Below, piece after piece: positions 44,498 through 56,993 of a DNA stretch of 64,000 bases (position 1 is its first letter; every line of letters begins with the position of its first letter). Origin of the DNA: Gremmenia infestans (Eukaryota; Ascomycota; Leotiomycetes; Helotiales; Hamatocanthoscyphaceae); assembly GCA_032629725.1 (NCBI GenBank), contig JAFEVB010000007.1, forward strand, positions 1,984,001 to 2,048,000. The letters run 5' to 3'. Position numbers and translations under genes: made by a program. The notes beneath the pieces are model-generated. The model saw only the letters and a program-made list of their open reading frames with translations. It did no database searches and was not told where the DNA came from.

Positions 44498-46869
44498 CTA
44501 ACACCCACCCCCTCCTCCACCACATCCACCACCGCCTCCGCCTCCGCCGCCACCACAACCTCCTCCCATACCCCCTCCCCCTGCACACCCACCCGCAGCC
44601 CCGCCCCCACAAGCGCCTCCTCCCCCTCCACAACCCCCCGCAGCAACACCACCACCACAAGTACCCGCCGCGCACGCCCCCACCATCCCAGCACCAACCG
44701 GCATAACGCACGGATCCCCCGCATAGTACATTCCGCCGCCCATCATGCCCATGCTCATATACGGTCCATACATCATATACGGATATCCCCACGCGCCGTA
44801 ATAATACTGATCTCTCGGCGGGATATCGCGGCCCTTGGCCCTAGCGCGCTTGCGTGCTTTTTCGTACGCGCCATCGAGCGTAGCTTGGCGTCTGCGACGC
44901 AAGCCCTCTGTGACAGCTGCTTTAATGCGATCGGTCTCCTCGACTCTGACGGCAGAGTGCGCGGAGATATGCGCAGAGTTTGAGGGGGGGCAGAGCTTCG
45001 CGGCGCCCGAGTTGTAGAAATTGTCGAGGGCGCGCTCGTGCTTGGAGGTTCCGAAGAGCTTGGTGGAGTCGGAGATGTGTTTTGAGTGCAGGGCTTCGCA
45101 GTACCAGCATGTGCATTCAGAGTAGACTTGTTGGAAGAGCTTTTCGTAGGTTCGGGACGTCCATTCGAATGCTGTTTCGAGTGCGTCTTCGGCGATTTTG
45201 TCGTCGTGGTCGATGAACTTCTTGCAGCGCGCCATCGTGTATTCGTAGTAAGCGGAAGGTGAGAGTTGGTGCGTGTGCCAACCTAGGTCAACGTCCAGTG
45301 TTGGGACACATGTGTGTTTAGGTTCCACTGCCATTATTTGGATGAATCGACCGTATTTCGTAAGGAGGCGTGTCATCGTGGTTCGGGCAGCCGGGCTGTG
45401 AAGCCAGTCTAGATTGTACATCTTCTCGACGAAAACGCCTTGACGGATCACAGCTCCTCCTAGTTCAAGAGCAAAGATGGAAGGGTTGTCCCAATATCGA
45501 GACATCATCTTTCGAATTGCCAGACGCTCATTCCTCTTCAAAACACCGCTTTCAAAAACTTTTCTTGCATTGACCCTCTTGATAACTTCTCTCTTCTTGA
45601 TACTTTCCTCAATGAGCTCCTTGACATCATTCATTGTAGGGTGGGTGTTGACTGTGTCGTCGAGTAATTCAAGGATCTTACTTCTAAGCTCCATACTAAC
45701 AAGCCTATTCGGGAAGGTTCCATGCGTTTGAAGAAGTTCGTGCGCCGGAGGAGCATCCGGTATTCCCATTGATGGTGAGAGGATAGTACCTCCAAGAGGC
45801 CAATCTTTCAGAATTAGATTTTCCGTCTCCTTTTTGAACTTAGCCACGCGGAGGAGATCGTGATCAATCTCTCCTCCGCATTTGTGGCAGATGTATGAGA
45901 AATTTCTGTCGCCATATCCAGTACCGGACATTGCATCCAAACTGTTAATGTCAGCTATATTACGACGTATTTCAAGCGATCCTTACTCTTCTCGTGATTG
46001 CTTCTCATTTGAACACGTCGTCCAAGGGATTTCTAGCATCTGGGAACATCGAGGGCAGGTGAGTGCTTTGGTAAGAGCATCTTCCGCATTATCCCAATTG
46101 CGACCCGTCTTGTCGACAAAAAAAGCTTTCGCCTCATCGGTGACATTATAGTTGAAGCTAGTATCGATGGCCGCATTTACAACAGACCATGGCATGCCTG
46201 TAGCCCACAGATTCTGCAAGCCGAACCGAATGCAGTCCTCGAGATAGTTGCGAGGATTTAACATGAACGAATGCCATACCATGAGGACATCTGATTTGCA
46301 TTAGTCAACAGCGTCATCACAAGAACGAGATACGTACCAATAGGAGGCAGTATCCCGACCGTCCACTGCTGCACGGTGCCCTTTTTCGGGAAATCTACGA
46401 ATCTCGGGTTATTCGACGACATCTCCTTACCCTCGAGTCTCTGCGCAGGCTCCAAAGAGCAAAGCACTTCAAGCCACCAGACCTCAAACCGCTCCACAGC
46501 CCTCGCAATATACAGAGCCCATCGCTTTTCCCGCAGCCTCGCCAGCGCTTCTTCTTTATCTTCCGCTCTCTCGGTAACGGAATTCCACAAACCGAACAGG
46601 CCATCTGTATATCCGACGTCTTCTTTCAAGGCGTGGAATACAGATAGCAGCTTGAGATGCGCGAGGCAGTGCTCGGGTTCTGGGAAGTAACTGGGGGATT
46701 CGGAGAGTTGAAGGTTGCTGAAGGCGCGGTTCAGCTCTTCGGGTGAAGGGTCGGTGGCGGGGTCGTTTGCTGCATATGAAGGCGGTTGTTCAATCGCAGT
46801 AGAAGCACTGTTTCCTTTTTCAGAGTTGTGCTTGTCGCTTCTGAGCGACAGCTTCTCGAGGATGGCCAT
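44498..46869 (-). CDS. DUF1399 / glycine-rich domain protein with Cys-Gly tail
   Basis: Three exons, 46869-46338, 46290-45987 and 45941-44498, close in frame (759 aa). The family (GRDP-like, DUF1399) is found in plants, oomycetes and fungi, with proposed roles in stress and development but no known biochemistry. Hallmark W-H motifs are DVLMVWHSFMLNPRNY (residues about 178-193) and DLGWHTHQLSPSAYYEY. A Cys pair in LTCPRCSQML and another in YICHKCGGEI may bind metal. After a basic region (RRRRQATLDGAYEKARKRAR) and a Tyr/Met-rich stretch, the last 75 or so residues are almost only Gly, Ala and Cys. Cys recurs at regular distances between Gly runs. No signal peptide or transmembrane segment is seen. 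Confidence 0.82.
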
Positions 46870-48248
46870 GTTGAAGGTATATTATACAGTGTGGTGTTTC
46901 AATCTAGGGATGACATTCAAGGTGGGGGTATTTGAGGTTGTAAATTTGTTTATTGTATATATTTGTGTAATGAATCAATGGTTGAATTGCATTGACGCAA
47001 AGCAAGCATGAACGTGGTGGAGGCGAATCTTAGGTACTTAGGTACTTAGGTATCTGTCATGTGGAGAGGTAGGTAGGTGTAGGGAAGCTAACGTACATAT
47101 ATACAGATACCCCAGATCGGCGGGCCGTCCAAGTTATGACATCGTCTGATTGGGGCTGAGCTTTGTGTGGAGCTGAGATTGGCGCTAGAAGGACGATGGA
47201 AGGAATGGAAGGCTGTGGTGGGGATTTGCATGCAGCTAGTACTGTACTGTATCGTGGCTTCCCTGTCAGATCATCACTCTCATCCGCATGACGATGCTTG
47301 TATACCAATAAGCTTTCTACTCACTTGTCGCCTCTTGGCACTTCCCAGCCATTATTTCCGAGTAATTCCCTCAGCCCTCCATTCCGTCGATCTACTTATC
47401 CACCCTACCCCACCCCACCATACTGTAAAAGAAGGATGATACTTCGTACGAGTATGGTACTCACATCACGTGCAAGCTCCCAACTGTGCCGTCACGCATC
47501 GATGGTGGAGGCTAAGTATGTGCCACCTACCGTAACAGGTTCGATCAACATGCTCGTACTGTACAGCCTTGCAAGATGTCTCGAGGGTTTACGAAGTACG
47601 GAGGTACGGAGCATGGCTTTGTCTTACCTTAAGGTCGATCATTCCGCACAAAGCCTCACTGTACTGTAAATCCCTTTAAGGCAACAACATAACCTGCCCC
47701 TCCCTGCTCTGCCTTGCTTGCAGCCTCACTTTCTGAGCGAGGCGTTCGCACCTCATGCACATCTTAGACTTGTGAATCCTGAGGTTTGTGGGTGCAAGGG
47801 GAGGAGATGTGGAAGGGAATATGGGAAATCATTATTGAGAATACGGCGTGAATACTTTATTTTTGCCCCGACACTTGCATTGGTTGGGTGTTGGATATGA
47901 TTCTGTTATAGAGTAACAAGAGTAACAGACTTACTTCTACAATGGACCGAAAAGGTGGTATTAAGGCACTTCCGTAGGGCTCTTTCGATGGCTGCACCTC
48001 ATATGAGACAGTGGTCTAGAGCAAGGCTGTGGTATTTTGCTACTGTTGCCATGCTATGCCACTTGGTCATAGACAGTAGCGGGGTAATAGAGATACGGCT
48101 GCATAGACCAAGTGCCTGATCATGTCACTGACACAACAATCAACTACGCCCGAATGATGAATTGGTCGTTGGAATAATATCGTTAATTTACATGTATTAT
48201 GGGTATCGTACGTATCGTACAATCATCTCCAGCATCAGCGTCCCCTCA
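46870..48248. other. Intergenic region, 1.4 kb
   Basis: No supportable gene. Short direct repeats of CTTAGGTA occur near 47030-47052 and TAGG units near 47067-47077. Frames in 47057-47900 overlap, lack family features and look random. Confidence 0.5.
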
Positions 48249-50141
48249 TTAAAGATTCCGCTTGCTCTTCTTCTTTCGCAAGCTTTTCTTCCCCGCACCA
48301 GGGACATCTAGTTTCCCATTCGTCGTCTGCAAGTATTCAGGCAAGTAGGAGTCAATCTTTCCATTGCCCACTTTCGCTGCCCCGTTTGAAGTCGTCGCTT
48401 TGCCATTACTCATGTGATTCTTCGAAACCTCTCCCCTTCGAGGCGTGAGTTTCTCTACCGCCACCAAAATCCCATATACAAGCCCCACACCAAGTGTGAT
48501 GAGATCCACAATATGTACTATCCACCATATATGCTGAGTCCCCAATTCACAGTTCACGAATTTGAATTTCCAATCCCATTCCTCTTCATCAAACCACAAA
48601 CTCATTAACCCCGCATTTCCTGTAAAATCCCCCATCATGCTTCGAACGGTAATCTCCCGCAGCCCAGGCACACCAGGCTGCTCTTCGACGCCTAGATCTA
48701 CGGCGTCTTTCCATTTCATCGCGTGCCATTCGCGTTCTGGGGGGTCGGATTGGTTGATATAATGATAAGTGTCACATCCCTCGTGATCGTGTCCCGTAAG
48801 AATAACCCCATTACGCCCGAATCCGCTACCAGGTGCCCCTGGGTCACCGCTCATACCGAACACTCCCTCCAGGAACCCCTTTGAAGCGCTTTGTGATAGG
48901 TGGTTTTGTTCCTTGACCCCGTTGTCGAAATACCCGTCGTAGAAATCGAAGAATGGTCCATCAACGCAGATACCCGCTTCTTTGTGCATGGGGATATGAG
49001 TGAGGACAATGGTGAAGAGTGCCTGGCGATCGACATCGTGCGAACTAGTTATAACATCATTGAGGAACCCGTACGACTGGTCCTGCATTTCTTTCGAGGA
49101 AGCAGGAGTGTCGAGATTCATGTCGTTGAAGATAATAATTCGCAGCTCGGGAACTGGCTTCTCCTCTAGTACTGGCTCATCCTCCCCGTTTCCCGTAGAA
49201 TTTCCTTCTATAGAAGTACCCTTCACAGGAAGGTGAAAGCGCAACTCGTAATTTGGCTTCCCAAATACACGATCGAAACGCTCCACTCGTTCTGGCGAAA
49301 TATCTCCCGCGTAACCAATATCATGATTTCCAGGCACATTCAGAATAATCTGCTTCCAAGCCGCTGGATACTCGCCGAGTATCCTGATGTCTTGAAAATC
49401 CTCCGACGGCGCAGAAGCAACCTCATCATAGATCCGCTCCCCGCCTTTGAAAACACGGTTCCAAAACCTCCAGCCCCGCTTTTCAAACTCGTCGTCCTCA
49501 ATCCATTGACTCCCAACTAGATCACCTAGGACCGTGACGTGTGAAGGGTCAGTCCACCAATGCATTGTTCGATATATATGCCCAAGATAATAATCGTTGC
49601 CGATATGGTCCAACTTTTTGCGGTAAACTTCGAGCAGGTTCGGTATATCGTCGAGGTAGAATTCGACTAAGTCGTGCAGGCTATACCGTAGTCTCTGGAG
49701 AGGATTATGGTTCGTGCCATCGAGGAGCAAGGCATCTTTCCAGAACTTTGCAAGATTCGGAAAGGCGGCAGCTTCGGGGTCTTCAAGAGGAGAAGTGCCC
49801 TCGAGCTGCGGATCACCCAGTGCAAGCAACCTAAAAGGTGCTACCTTTGTCGCATCGTGGGTTGAGAAGGGGAGATGCTGCCGCAGCGTATTGGTGTACG
49901 CCGTATTTGCATCTTCCTCAGGGGCAGGAAATGCACAGAGGTGGAAGACGGGATAGAGGTAGAGATAGGAGGAGAGGATTAGGGATAATGGTACTAGAAG
50001 GACCAGTGCATAACGAATTACAGAAACGAAGAACATATAGACAACTGCATCTGCTGCATTTGAGCGCACGAATGATTGCAGGAAAATAAACGTTGCATCT
50101 TCGTGGTCGCGAATCAATTCAAGTGGACGCGATGATGTCAC
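48249..50141 (-). CDS. TED1: Ted1/Cdc1-type metallophosphoesterase, ER membrane
   Basis: A single-exon 630-aa calcineurin-like phosphoesterase of the Ted1/Cdc1/PGAP5 type, which in yeast trims ethanolamine-phosphate from GPI glycans in the ER. An N-terminal membrane helix lies at about 35-66. The metal-binding blocks are in family order: GDPQLEG (109-115), LGDLVGSQW, NVPGNHDIGY, VLTHIPMHKEAG and GHDHEGCDT. A second membrane segment (IWWIVHIVDLITLGVGLVYG) precedes a cytosolic tail rich in Asn/Gly/Lys. The tail ends KKSKRNL; the near-terminal basic residues could help ER retrieval, though this is not a canonical KKxx. The Ted1 rather than Cdc1 assignment is tentative. The gene starts only 103 bp after the upstream amidase stop, on the same strand. 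Confidence 0.85.
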   Translation of the reverse strand: MTSSRPLELIRDHEDATFIFLQSFVRSNAADAVVYMFFVSVIRYALVLLVPLSLILSSYLYLYPVFHLCAFPAPEEDANTAYTNTLRQHLPFSTHDATKVAPFRLLALGDPQLEGTSPLEDPEAAAFPNLAKFWKDALLLDGTNHNPLQRLRYSLHDLVEFYLDDIPNLLEVYRKKLDHIGNDYYLGHIYRTMHWWTDPSHVTVLGDLVGSQWIEDDEFEKRGWRFWNRVFKGGERIYDEVASAPSEDFQDIRILGEYPAAWKQIILNVPGNHDIGYAGDISPERVERFDRVFGKPNYELRFHLPVKGTSIEGNSTGNGEDEPVLEEKPVPELRIIIFNDMNLDTPASSKEMQDQSYGFLNDVITSSHDVDRQALFTIVLTHIPMHKEAGICVDGPFFDFYDGYFDNGVKEQNHLSQSASKGFLEGVFGMSGDPGAPGSGFGRNGVILTGHDHEGCDTYHYINQSDPPEREWHAMKWKDAVDLGVEEQPGVPGLREITVRSMMGDFTGNAGLMSLWFDEEEWDWKFKFVNCELGTQHIWWIVHIVDLITLGVGLVYGILVAVEKLTPRRGEVSKNHMSNGKATTSNGAAKVGNGKIDSYLPEYLQTTNGKLDVPGAGKKSLRKKKSKRNL

Positions 50142-50244
50142 ATGACAAGTTCTATTTTTAAGCTAGCCCCTTTTTCTTGCATGTTCAGGTGCCCCGCATT
50201 CAGTACACCTCTTCTTCAATTGCATTGGTAGCGCATTTTCATCC

Positions 50245-52049
50245 TCAAGCCAAAAGTCTATCTACCACTCCAGCAATTACAGTCAAGGCCTGATCATCCT
50301 GCTTCTTACCAACAAGCTGAATAGCAATCGGAGCGTTTTCATAAGCATTTGGCCCACCGTCATCTGGTACAAAATATGTTAGCAAGTTCTAACATGAGTT
50401 TCAAAGACCATCATACAAAGTTTATAGACCTCCTTGTCGTTTTCGCTATAAAAATTCTCACTCTGGTCCGCAATATCTTTTTCGTCCACGGCCCCAGTGG
50501 GAAGCACAATACTTGGATAATCAAGCAGATTCCAGATTGCCGTATAACTGGGAAATGCCCATGTGTTCTCCGGTACTGCTGTGTGGGGAGCCGGTGGCAT
50601 GATCAATGCATCAAGGTTATTGTCAAACCAGAATTTACTGTACAATAGCGCGATTTCCTGTCGTTTTCTGTTCAGTTCAAAATACTCACCCATCGTTTTC
50701 GGCGATCCTGCAAGTAAGCCTAGCTTCTCGACTGACGGAATGAGAGGTTCCCCAGTTGAATTGATGAGGTCCATGAGATACTACAAGAAGTCAGAAGCTG
50801 CGTTTCATAAGAAGCAAGGGACGACCGCAAACCTCAGTGCCGTTTACAGCTAACATTTCCCCATTCACTCCCAACGACTCTAACATCAGGGGCAGCTGGA
50901 CGGGGACAGTTGTCACACCCGCAAGCTTTAACTTCTTCTCGGCCTCTTTCATCGCACGTCTTACCGGCGGCGTTGTCGTGAGCAGTCCATCATCACTCAC
51001 AACTCCAATCCTCAAGCTCTTCGGATCCTTCAACCTTGCCAGTTCTGCACTTTCGTACCACGGAATCCGCAAACACATCGGGTCCACGTCTGACGGAACA
51101 GCCTTCAAAATAGTCTCGAGCGCAAAGCTGCACGCTCGAACAGAACTCGCCATCGGTCCCGCACTTGCAACAATCCCAATACCTTCCCACCCAGGCGCGA
51201 ACGGCAATCTCTGACCACTGAATGGCATCATACCAGAACTCGGTTTAAATCCATAAACGCCGTTACATAACGCCGGAATCCGCAAACTACCAGCAATATC
51301 AGTGCCGAAGCCCAGAACACTCCCACCGAGTGCGATCAAAGGTCCTTCTCCCCCAGTCGACCCGCCAGCAGTCAGGTACCGGCTATGCGGATTAATGGTC
51401 CGTCCAAACAGATTATTCTCTGAGTCAGCGGTCATGAGTGTCTGAGGAATGTTTGTCTTGCAATACAAGACAGCACCTAGAGAGACCAAAAGCTCAGCGA
51501 GTGGAGAATACGATGTCGAAGGCTCGAACGCAAAGCAAGCAAGTCCAATTGTTGCATCAAGACCGGGAACATGCTACGTGTCTTTGAGCGAAATAGGCAG
51601 TCCATGAAGTGGACCGAGAGGCGCCTCAGGGTGTGCATCCCGATTTTCATCAAGCGCTCTCGCCTGCTGAATAGCTTCTTCGAAGAAGATTTCAGTGAGG
51701 CAGTTTGTCTACTTCATCAGCACTTAACTCGAATTCCGCGAGAGTTACTACTCACTAATTGATGCGCAAGCGCAGCTCTCTTACAGAACGCCGTAGTGAC
51801 TTCCTCCGCACTCCACTTTCCTTCCCTAATCCCATCCACGATATCAACTGCATCATTCCCCGTCGTTATCTCAATTTCCTTCTCGCTCAGTACCACACTC
51901 CAGAGACTCGGCCCGTTCTCGGGCGTCAATTGTTTAATGATACTTTTTTCTCCACCCTCGAACAAGTACCTAGTGTCAACCTTCCAGGCCTCCGGGATAC
52001 GCTTAGCTTGCTCTGCTTTCTTCCGGTGCGATAGTTCCCGATACGCCAT
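50245..52049 (-). pseudogene. Amidase-signature enzyme with one internal stop codon
   Basis: Four exons, 52049-51756, 51708-50833, 50780-50417 and 50363-50245, align in phase to about 550 codons, the normal size for fungal acetamidase-type enzymes that hydrolyse small or aryl amides. The Ser-cisSer-Lys triad is present: Lys in LYCKTNIPQTLM, cis-Ser in AGGSTGGEG and the nucleophile Ser in FGTDIAGSLRIPAL. The family landmarks LHGLPISLKD and APIAIQLVGKK are intact too. In-frame codon 143, just after LKDT, is TAG (51576-51574). Reading continues past it in the same frame with HVPGLDATIG, clearly family sequence. An intron starting at that GTAG would lose the frame at the nearest acceptor. I call it a recent nonsense allele; a sequencing error is possible. 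Confidence 0.75.
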
Positions 52050-53511
52050 GTCGAAGAGTTATTGATCAATCTCAGATAGATTTCAAGAAGATATATATTA
52101 TATCATATAACTTATGAATTACACTTACTCAGCACAGTTTCAAAGTCCATACGCTGGGCTGGGCCTCATCTTATATACAAGCAACCCTTCCCCTTCCCCT
52201 TCTCTACTCAACCGTCATCCTTCATTCCTTCATTCATCATCCGGCATCGGAACCCAACATTTCCCTAAGTCCTCGACAAACCTTTCAATTCTAGCAAAGG
52301 CTTACTCACAAGCGTGCGGAAATGTGCGGAATGGGGTATGCGGAAGCACCGCTATTACGATATCGGATGAGGTTGGATTTCAAAGCAAGATTTTGGTGAA
52401 GCAGAGCAGTTCGGCATGCGAATGTATCCGTGCCGAGCTGGTATTGTGTTTGTCGTGCTGAGTTGAGGGGAAAAGAGTATATCTTGTGGTGGGAGGGCAC
52501 ACGTCAATAGCGTGTTGATCTGAATGAAGTGCGTTATTTTCCAAGCTAGCTGAGCTCATGCCCTTTATAACTTGCTGAATCGGCTAAAGCTTAGCTCACG
52601 GGTATTATAAGCCTGAAGAGTAATTAGGTCGGGGCAGGTGAGCTCATTTGTTGAAGGGGTGGTAGAAACGCGGGATTGCCTTACATATCATTTGGCCATT
52701 TCAAGCTTTAAGGTACGGTTTATAGACAGGGGATAAATGGTATTACGTATACGTTAATTCTAGAAGACTCTATAATCTGTTGGCTTCTTTATTTATTAGT
52801 TGGGAGTCATACAGCTTTGTTATTTCTATAGTTTTGCAGTGTGCATATCATGTCCTTTCAAGCTTCCTATATTTAGTAAGGTCCAATTCTCCTGCATCCC
52901 AAATCAAGCACTTTTCCAAGGTTCATCTGTTGTTCATGTACTTTGGTTTTATTCTTGACGCTGATAAATGATAATCTTTCGAGTGATCAACAGTCCTGAC
53001 TTTCTAGGGAGGGAAGCGTCGTCTCACGTTTTGTTGTACTATGCCTGCCATTTTCTACTTACCATAACGGATTATATCAATAATGCCATAAGAGGCTGGT
53101 GCTGGAAATATTCATGGCCTGTTATTTGGTTAACTATATAGGTCATAAGCAAGTATTAAATAGAACCTAGCAAGCTGGTCTGGGAAACATAGCGCTAAGT
53201 TGCGGAGTATGGAGTAGGTGGATCTGAGATTCTGTTAGAGGAGGTAGGGAGTAAGAAGGTGGAAAGTTATAAGTGGATGGGGTTTCGGGGATAGGGTTGT
53301 TTGACTGATAGTGGTGGATGGATGGATGGATTATGATGAGGATATGGTATTGATTGATAGTAAAAATGGTTGCGCAATGGGAGGAATGATTAATTTATAG
53401 ACGGTTTACTTAATTTCCCTCTGGTCTAAAAAAATAATGCTGTACGCAGTACTGTTTATCAATCGATCTATCATACCAAACGCTCAAACTCAACTGATCA
53501 AGTCTAGATAA
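52050..53511. other. Intergenic region, 1.5 kb
   Basis: No gene is visible. It contains the amidase promoter at its left end, an AT-rich middle and a short GGAT repeat (about 53317-53330). The right end holds the 3' UTR of the malic-enzyme gene. Confidence 0.5.
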
Positions 53512-55887
53512 TTAGAGCTCCACAGTCGCAATACCCATCTCACCCTTCGCATTCCGATCCGCCGTCTCCTTCTCCACCTTCCTTAGAGGCCGATAAACAG
53601 GATCCCACATCTGCTCTCTAATCCACTCCTCGAGCTCCCCATGCTCATCACTCGGAATGCCCTCTTCCTGCGCCAGTCCCTCTTCCACCGCCTGTACGAT
53701 GACCGCCCGGGCAATATGCACGCTAATCTCCCGGACGTTTACCACGTCAGGAAGTAAGCCCTTATCGGGATCCTTCAGCGCCGGGCTCTGAGCCGCAAGG
53801 GCTTTGACGGCCGCGACGAGCATCTTGTCGCTGAGGAGCTTTGTGCGGGACAGCACGCAGCCAAGGCCGATGCCGGGGAAGCAGGTCGAGTTGTTGCATT
53901 CTGCGACTTCGTATTCCCGGCCGTTGTACGTGACGGGTGGGAAGGGACTGCCGGTTGCGATGAGCGCTTTCCCCTGCGTCCATTCGTTGATGTCTTTCGG
54001 ATCGGCTTCGTGCAGGCGCGTGGGGTTGGAGAGGGGGAAGATGATGGGGCGGGGGACGTGGGAGGCCATTTCGGTGATGATAGGCTGGGTGAAGGCTTTT
54101 GGTTGCGTGGAGGTGCCGATTAGGACATGCGGTTTTACGGTGCGGATTACGGAGTGCAGGTCTGTGTCTGAGGAATGGTAGTCGGCGCGGGCGTAGGGAA
54201 TTTGGGCCGGGGTGAGATTGTCCTTGTGGGATTTGAGGAGGAGGCCGGGTTTATCTACACACCTGGGAGATAATTTATTAGCTTGGGAAGGGAGGGATGG
54301 AACAAGGGGAGAGGGTACCAGATTTGCTTTGCGGCTTCTTCTTTGGATTTCCCACTGTCCGCAGCGATCGCGTCTCGTACTTGGTCTGCAATTCCTGTTC
54401 CTGCGGTACCGGAGCCGAAGATTACCATTCGCATGTCTTCCAGCTTGAGCTTGCTGACGTGCAGACCGGCCATGATTGCTGCGAGGGTGACGCAACCTGT
54501 TCCTTGGACATCGTCGTTGAAGCATGGAATGGAGGGTCGGTAGCGATCGAGGATTCTTCGAGCTGGAAGGATGGTGTTAGTCAATGAATGCTTGCCTGAC
54601 GTCTTATGATGATTTGTTTACCGTTGGGCAACCCAAAGTCTTCGAAATGGATGTACGCTCGAGGATATAGCTTCCGCGCAGATTGGACAAACGTATCGAC
54701 AAACTTATCATAGTCCTCGCCACGTGCTCTAGGTTTCTTTAGACCCAAGTAAAGATCGTCATTGAGGAGTTCCTCGTTGTCAGTGCCGCAGTCAAGAACA
54801 ACGGGAAGCGTCCTGTTGGGATGGATGCCAGCACAGAGTGTTGTTAAGACCAATTTGGCGACTGAGATGAGAATGCCACCAACTCCTTGGTCGCCAATTC
54901 CAAGAATCTCCTCTCCATCTATGAAAGGTCAGCACAGGTATGGTATAGGTGGCAGACAAGAGATGCTGACCGGTCACTACAATGTAATCGATATCTTCGG
55001 GTCTGCCCCACTGAGCGAGATCATCATGTACTCGATCGATATCGTTGATGTTGAGGAAGCAGCCGTCTGGTTTTCGGAATAACCTTGAGTAATTCTGGAT
55101 GGCGTCTCCTTCTGTGGGGGTATAGATGACGGAGAACATTTCTTTTAGATGGTCTTGAATCAACTACACGGTGTGAGTATAGCATTCCGATGTGAAAACA
55201 AGATTAGGGCAGAGGATATTCAAGAAGCATAAATGATGCCCAGAATGCAGAAAAGAACATGGGCATTGAGCTACCCCGAAGACCTCTTCTGGGCTTCAAC
55301 GCTTTCGATATACAATGCACGTGATGGGAGTATTCACGTGAGCATCATCAATGAAGCAAAGACGGGAGCGCCCGAGATATGATATGCAGGATGTCTTCTG
55401 ATAAAGAGAAGAAGCCTTCCATACTCCAGACCACGGAAGCTCAAAGTAGAAAGCCACCCACCCTGAAATAAAGCACCTCATTCTGCTCCGCCAGACTCGT
55501 CATAAACGTATTTTTAGCCAAATCATCCTTGCGCGTAGAGTACTGCTCGTAAGCTCTCTTGCACTGCTGATCGAGGGTCTGTACATTCTGCGGTAGCAAG
55601 CCGGTCAAATTGAACTCCCTCCTCTCTTCGGGAGGGAATCCGGCTCCCTTGTTGAGGTAGGCGGTGTTGAGGAGGGCCGAGCCGGTCAAGGCGCAGTCTT
55701 GCGGGCCGGAGGTGCTGAGCGGGAGGTGGCCGAATTGCGGGTGCTTGGCGTGAGGCTTGTTTTGTTTGTGGTGGGAGGACATTGTTGTTTTGCTTCTTAC
55801 GGGCGTGGTGTTGGTGTTGGTGTTGAGGAAGAGCCGAGGGAATTGGTTGATTAGAAAGCGAGGTGTTGATCGGGGTCGTATGGCCAT
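53512..55887 (-). CDS. MAE1: Mitochondrial NAD-dependent malic enzyme
   Basis: Oxidative decarboxylation of malate to pyruvate in the mitochondrial matrix. Five exons close in frame: 55887-55462, 55163-54971, 54918-54622, 54562-54319 and 54262-53512, giving 636 aa (yeast Mae1 669). The N-terminus (MAIRPRSTPRFLINQFPRLF) is a basic presequence. Conserved blocks are GLLPQNVQTLDQQCKRAY, the catalytic Tyr in VIYTPTEGDAIQNY, the catalytic Lys in ISVAKLVLTTLCAG and acidic metal ligands in HFEDFGLPN. The malic-enzyme signature CFNDDVQGTGCVTLAAIM and dinucleotide loop VIFGSGTAGTGIADQV follow. The first intron is long (298 nt). The second donor is GTCAGC, a weak consensus, yet the phase and protein match. 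NAD rather than NADP use is inferred from overall similarity. Confidence 0.94.
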
Positions 55888-56993
55888 GAAAGAAAGAGCA
55901 CGTTTGGAAGAGAAGAGGTGCGGACTGGCAAGATGTGATGGGGAAGATAGGAATACCTACCGTCTTTGTATAATAATAAGCATGTTCCACCCGCCTCAAG
56001 TCGGGACTTACCCAAGTCGTTTTAAACAAGTGGGGTGCACGCAATGACGTTGCTCTGCAATTAATCACTACGCTACTGTATAGAACAAGGTGGGGCCAAG
56101 ATAAAGGCTTGCAAGGAGAGTCTGTTCCAGACGAAAAGTCTAGGATTATACAGAAATAGACAACTTTCTCACTCCTGTAAGACCAGCAAGAAGATATTCA
56201 TTATCTAGCCTTGCTGTTATGAGAGATTGTGACTTACGATTAATGGTTGGCAGAAGAAAAATCCCTCTCAGACTTTGGAGTTTGGGCATGGATACCATAT
56301 CTGAGCACTACTAGTATTGACTCAACTCTCTATCAACAGGCATGAAGTCGACTTGGTGAAAATGCAATGATGTGTAAGGTTTTTCAGTTTTCGTGGCACT
56401 TATGTAGATAGATGTTGGTACGCAAGGAGCCACACTCTCGTAGAAGTCTCGTAAAGAGTGAGAGTATGGACTATGAAGGTCCGTTTGGTCTTGCAACATT
56501 CCTCTTTGAGAATACAATCCCGAAGAATCATATCCCTTTTCAATCTCCATCCGGCTTCCACACAAGACGCGCAGAACCCGGAAGGCCCTCCGAAGAAGGT
56601 CTCATCTGTATTGCCGCGAAGGCTGAGTGATTGATCAAAGTATTGCTATGAAATAAGGGGAAGAAAAAATCTATACTAAACCGTCACCTGTATTGCGCAA
56701 TGAATAGGTTGCGCTTCCACGTGTTCAATTGACAATCGTGAATTCCTGAGGTGCCGCTTTGATGTTTTGATAGCGGTATAGAATTGGATGTTTAAAGTGA
56801 AGAAAATTCAGGTGCACAGGCTCACGCTATTAACAGATACAGATCTTAGAGCACGGACCACAATCTGCTGAGTCATCCACGCTAATCCCAAAACTCCGCT
56901 TGAACCTCTTCGCCAACCTCAAGTCCTTGTCTTGTCTTGCCAGATTCAACAACATCAACAATTCGACAGCTAATCTGTCCATCAGTCGGCGCA
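55888..56993. other. Intergenic region between divergent genes, 1.1 kb
   Basis: Promoters of the malic-enzyme and zinc-finger genes lie here. Frames such as 56311-56565 minus have no features. I see nothing else. Confidence 0.5.

Noticed and set aside
51480..51578. Intron that would remove the amidase stop codon
   Set aside because: GTAG at the stop and the acceptor CTCTAG near 51480 would delete conserved sequence and break the frame.
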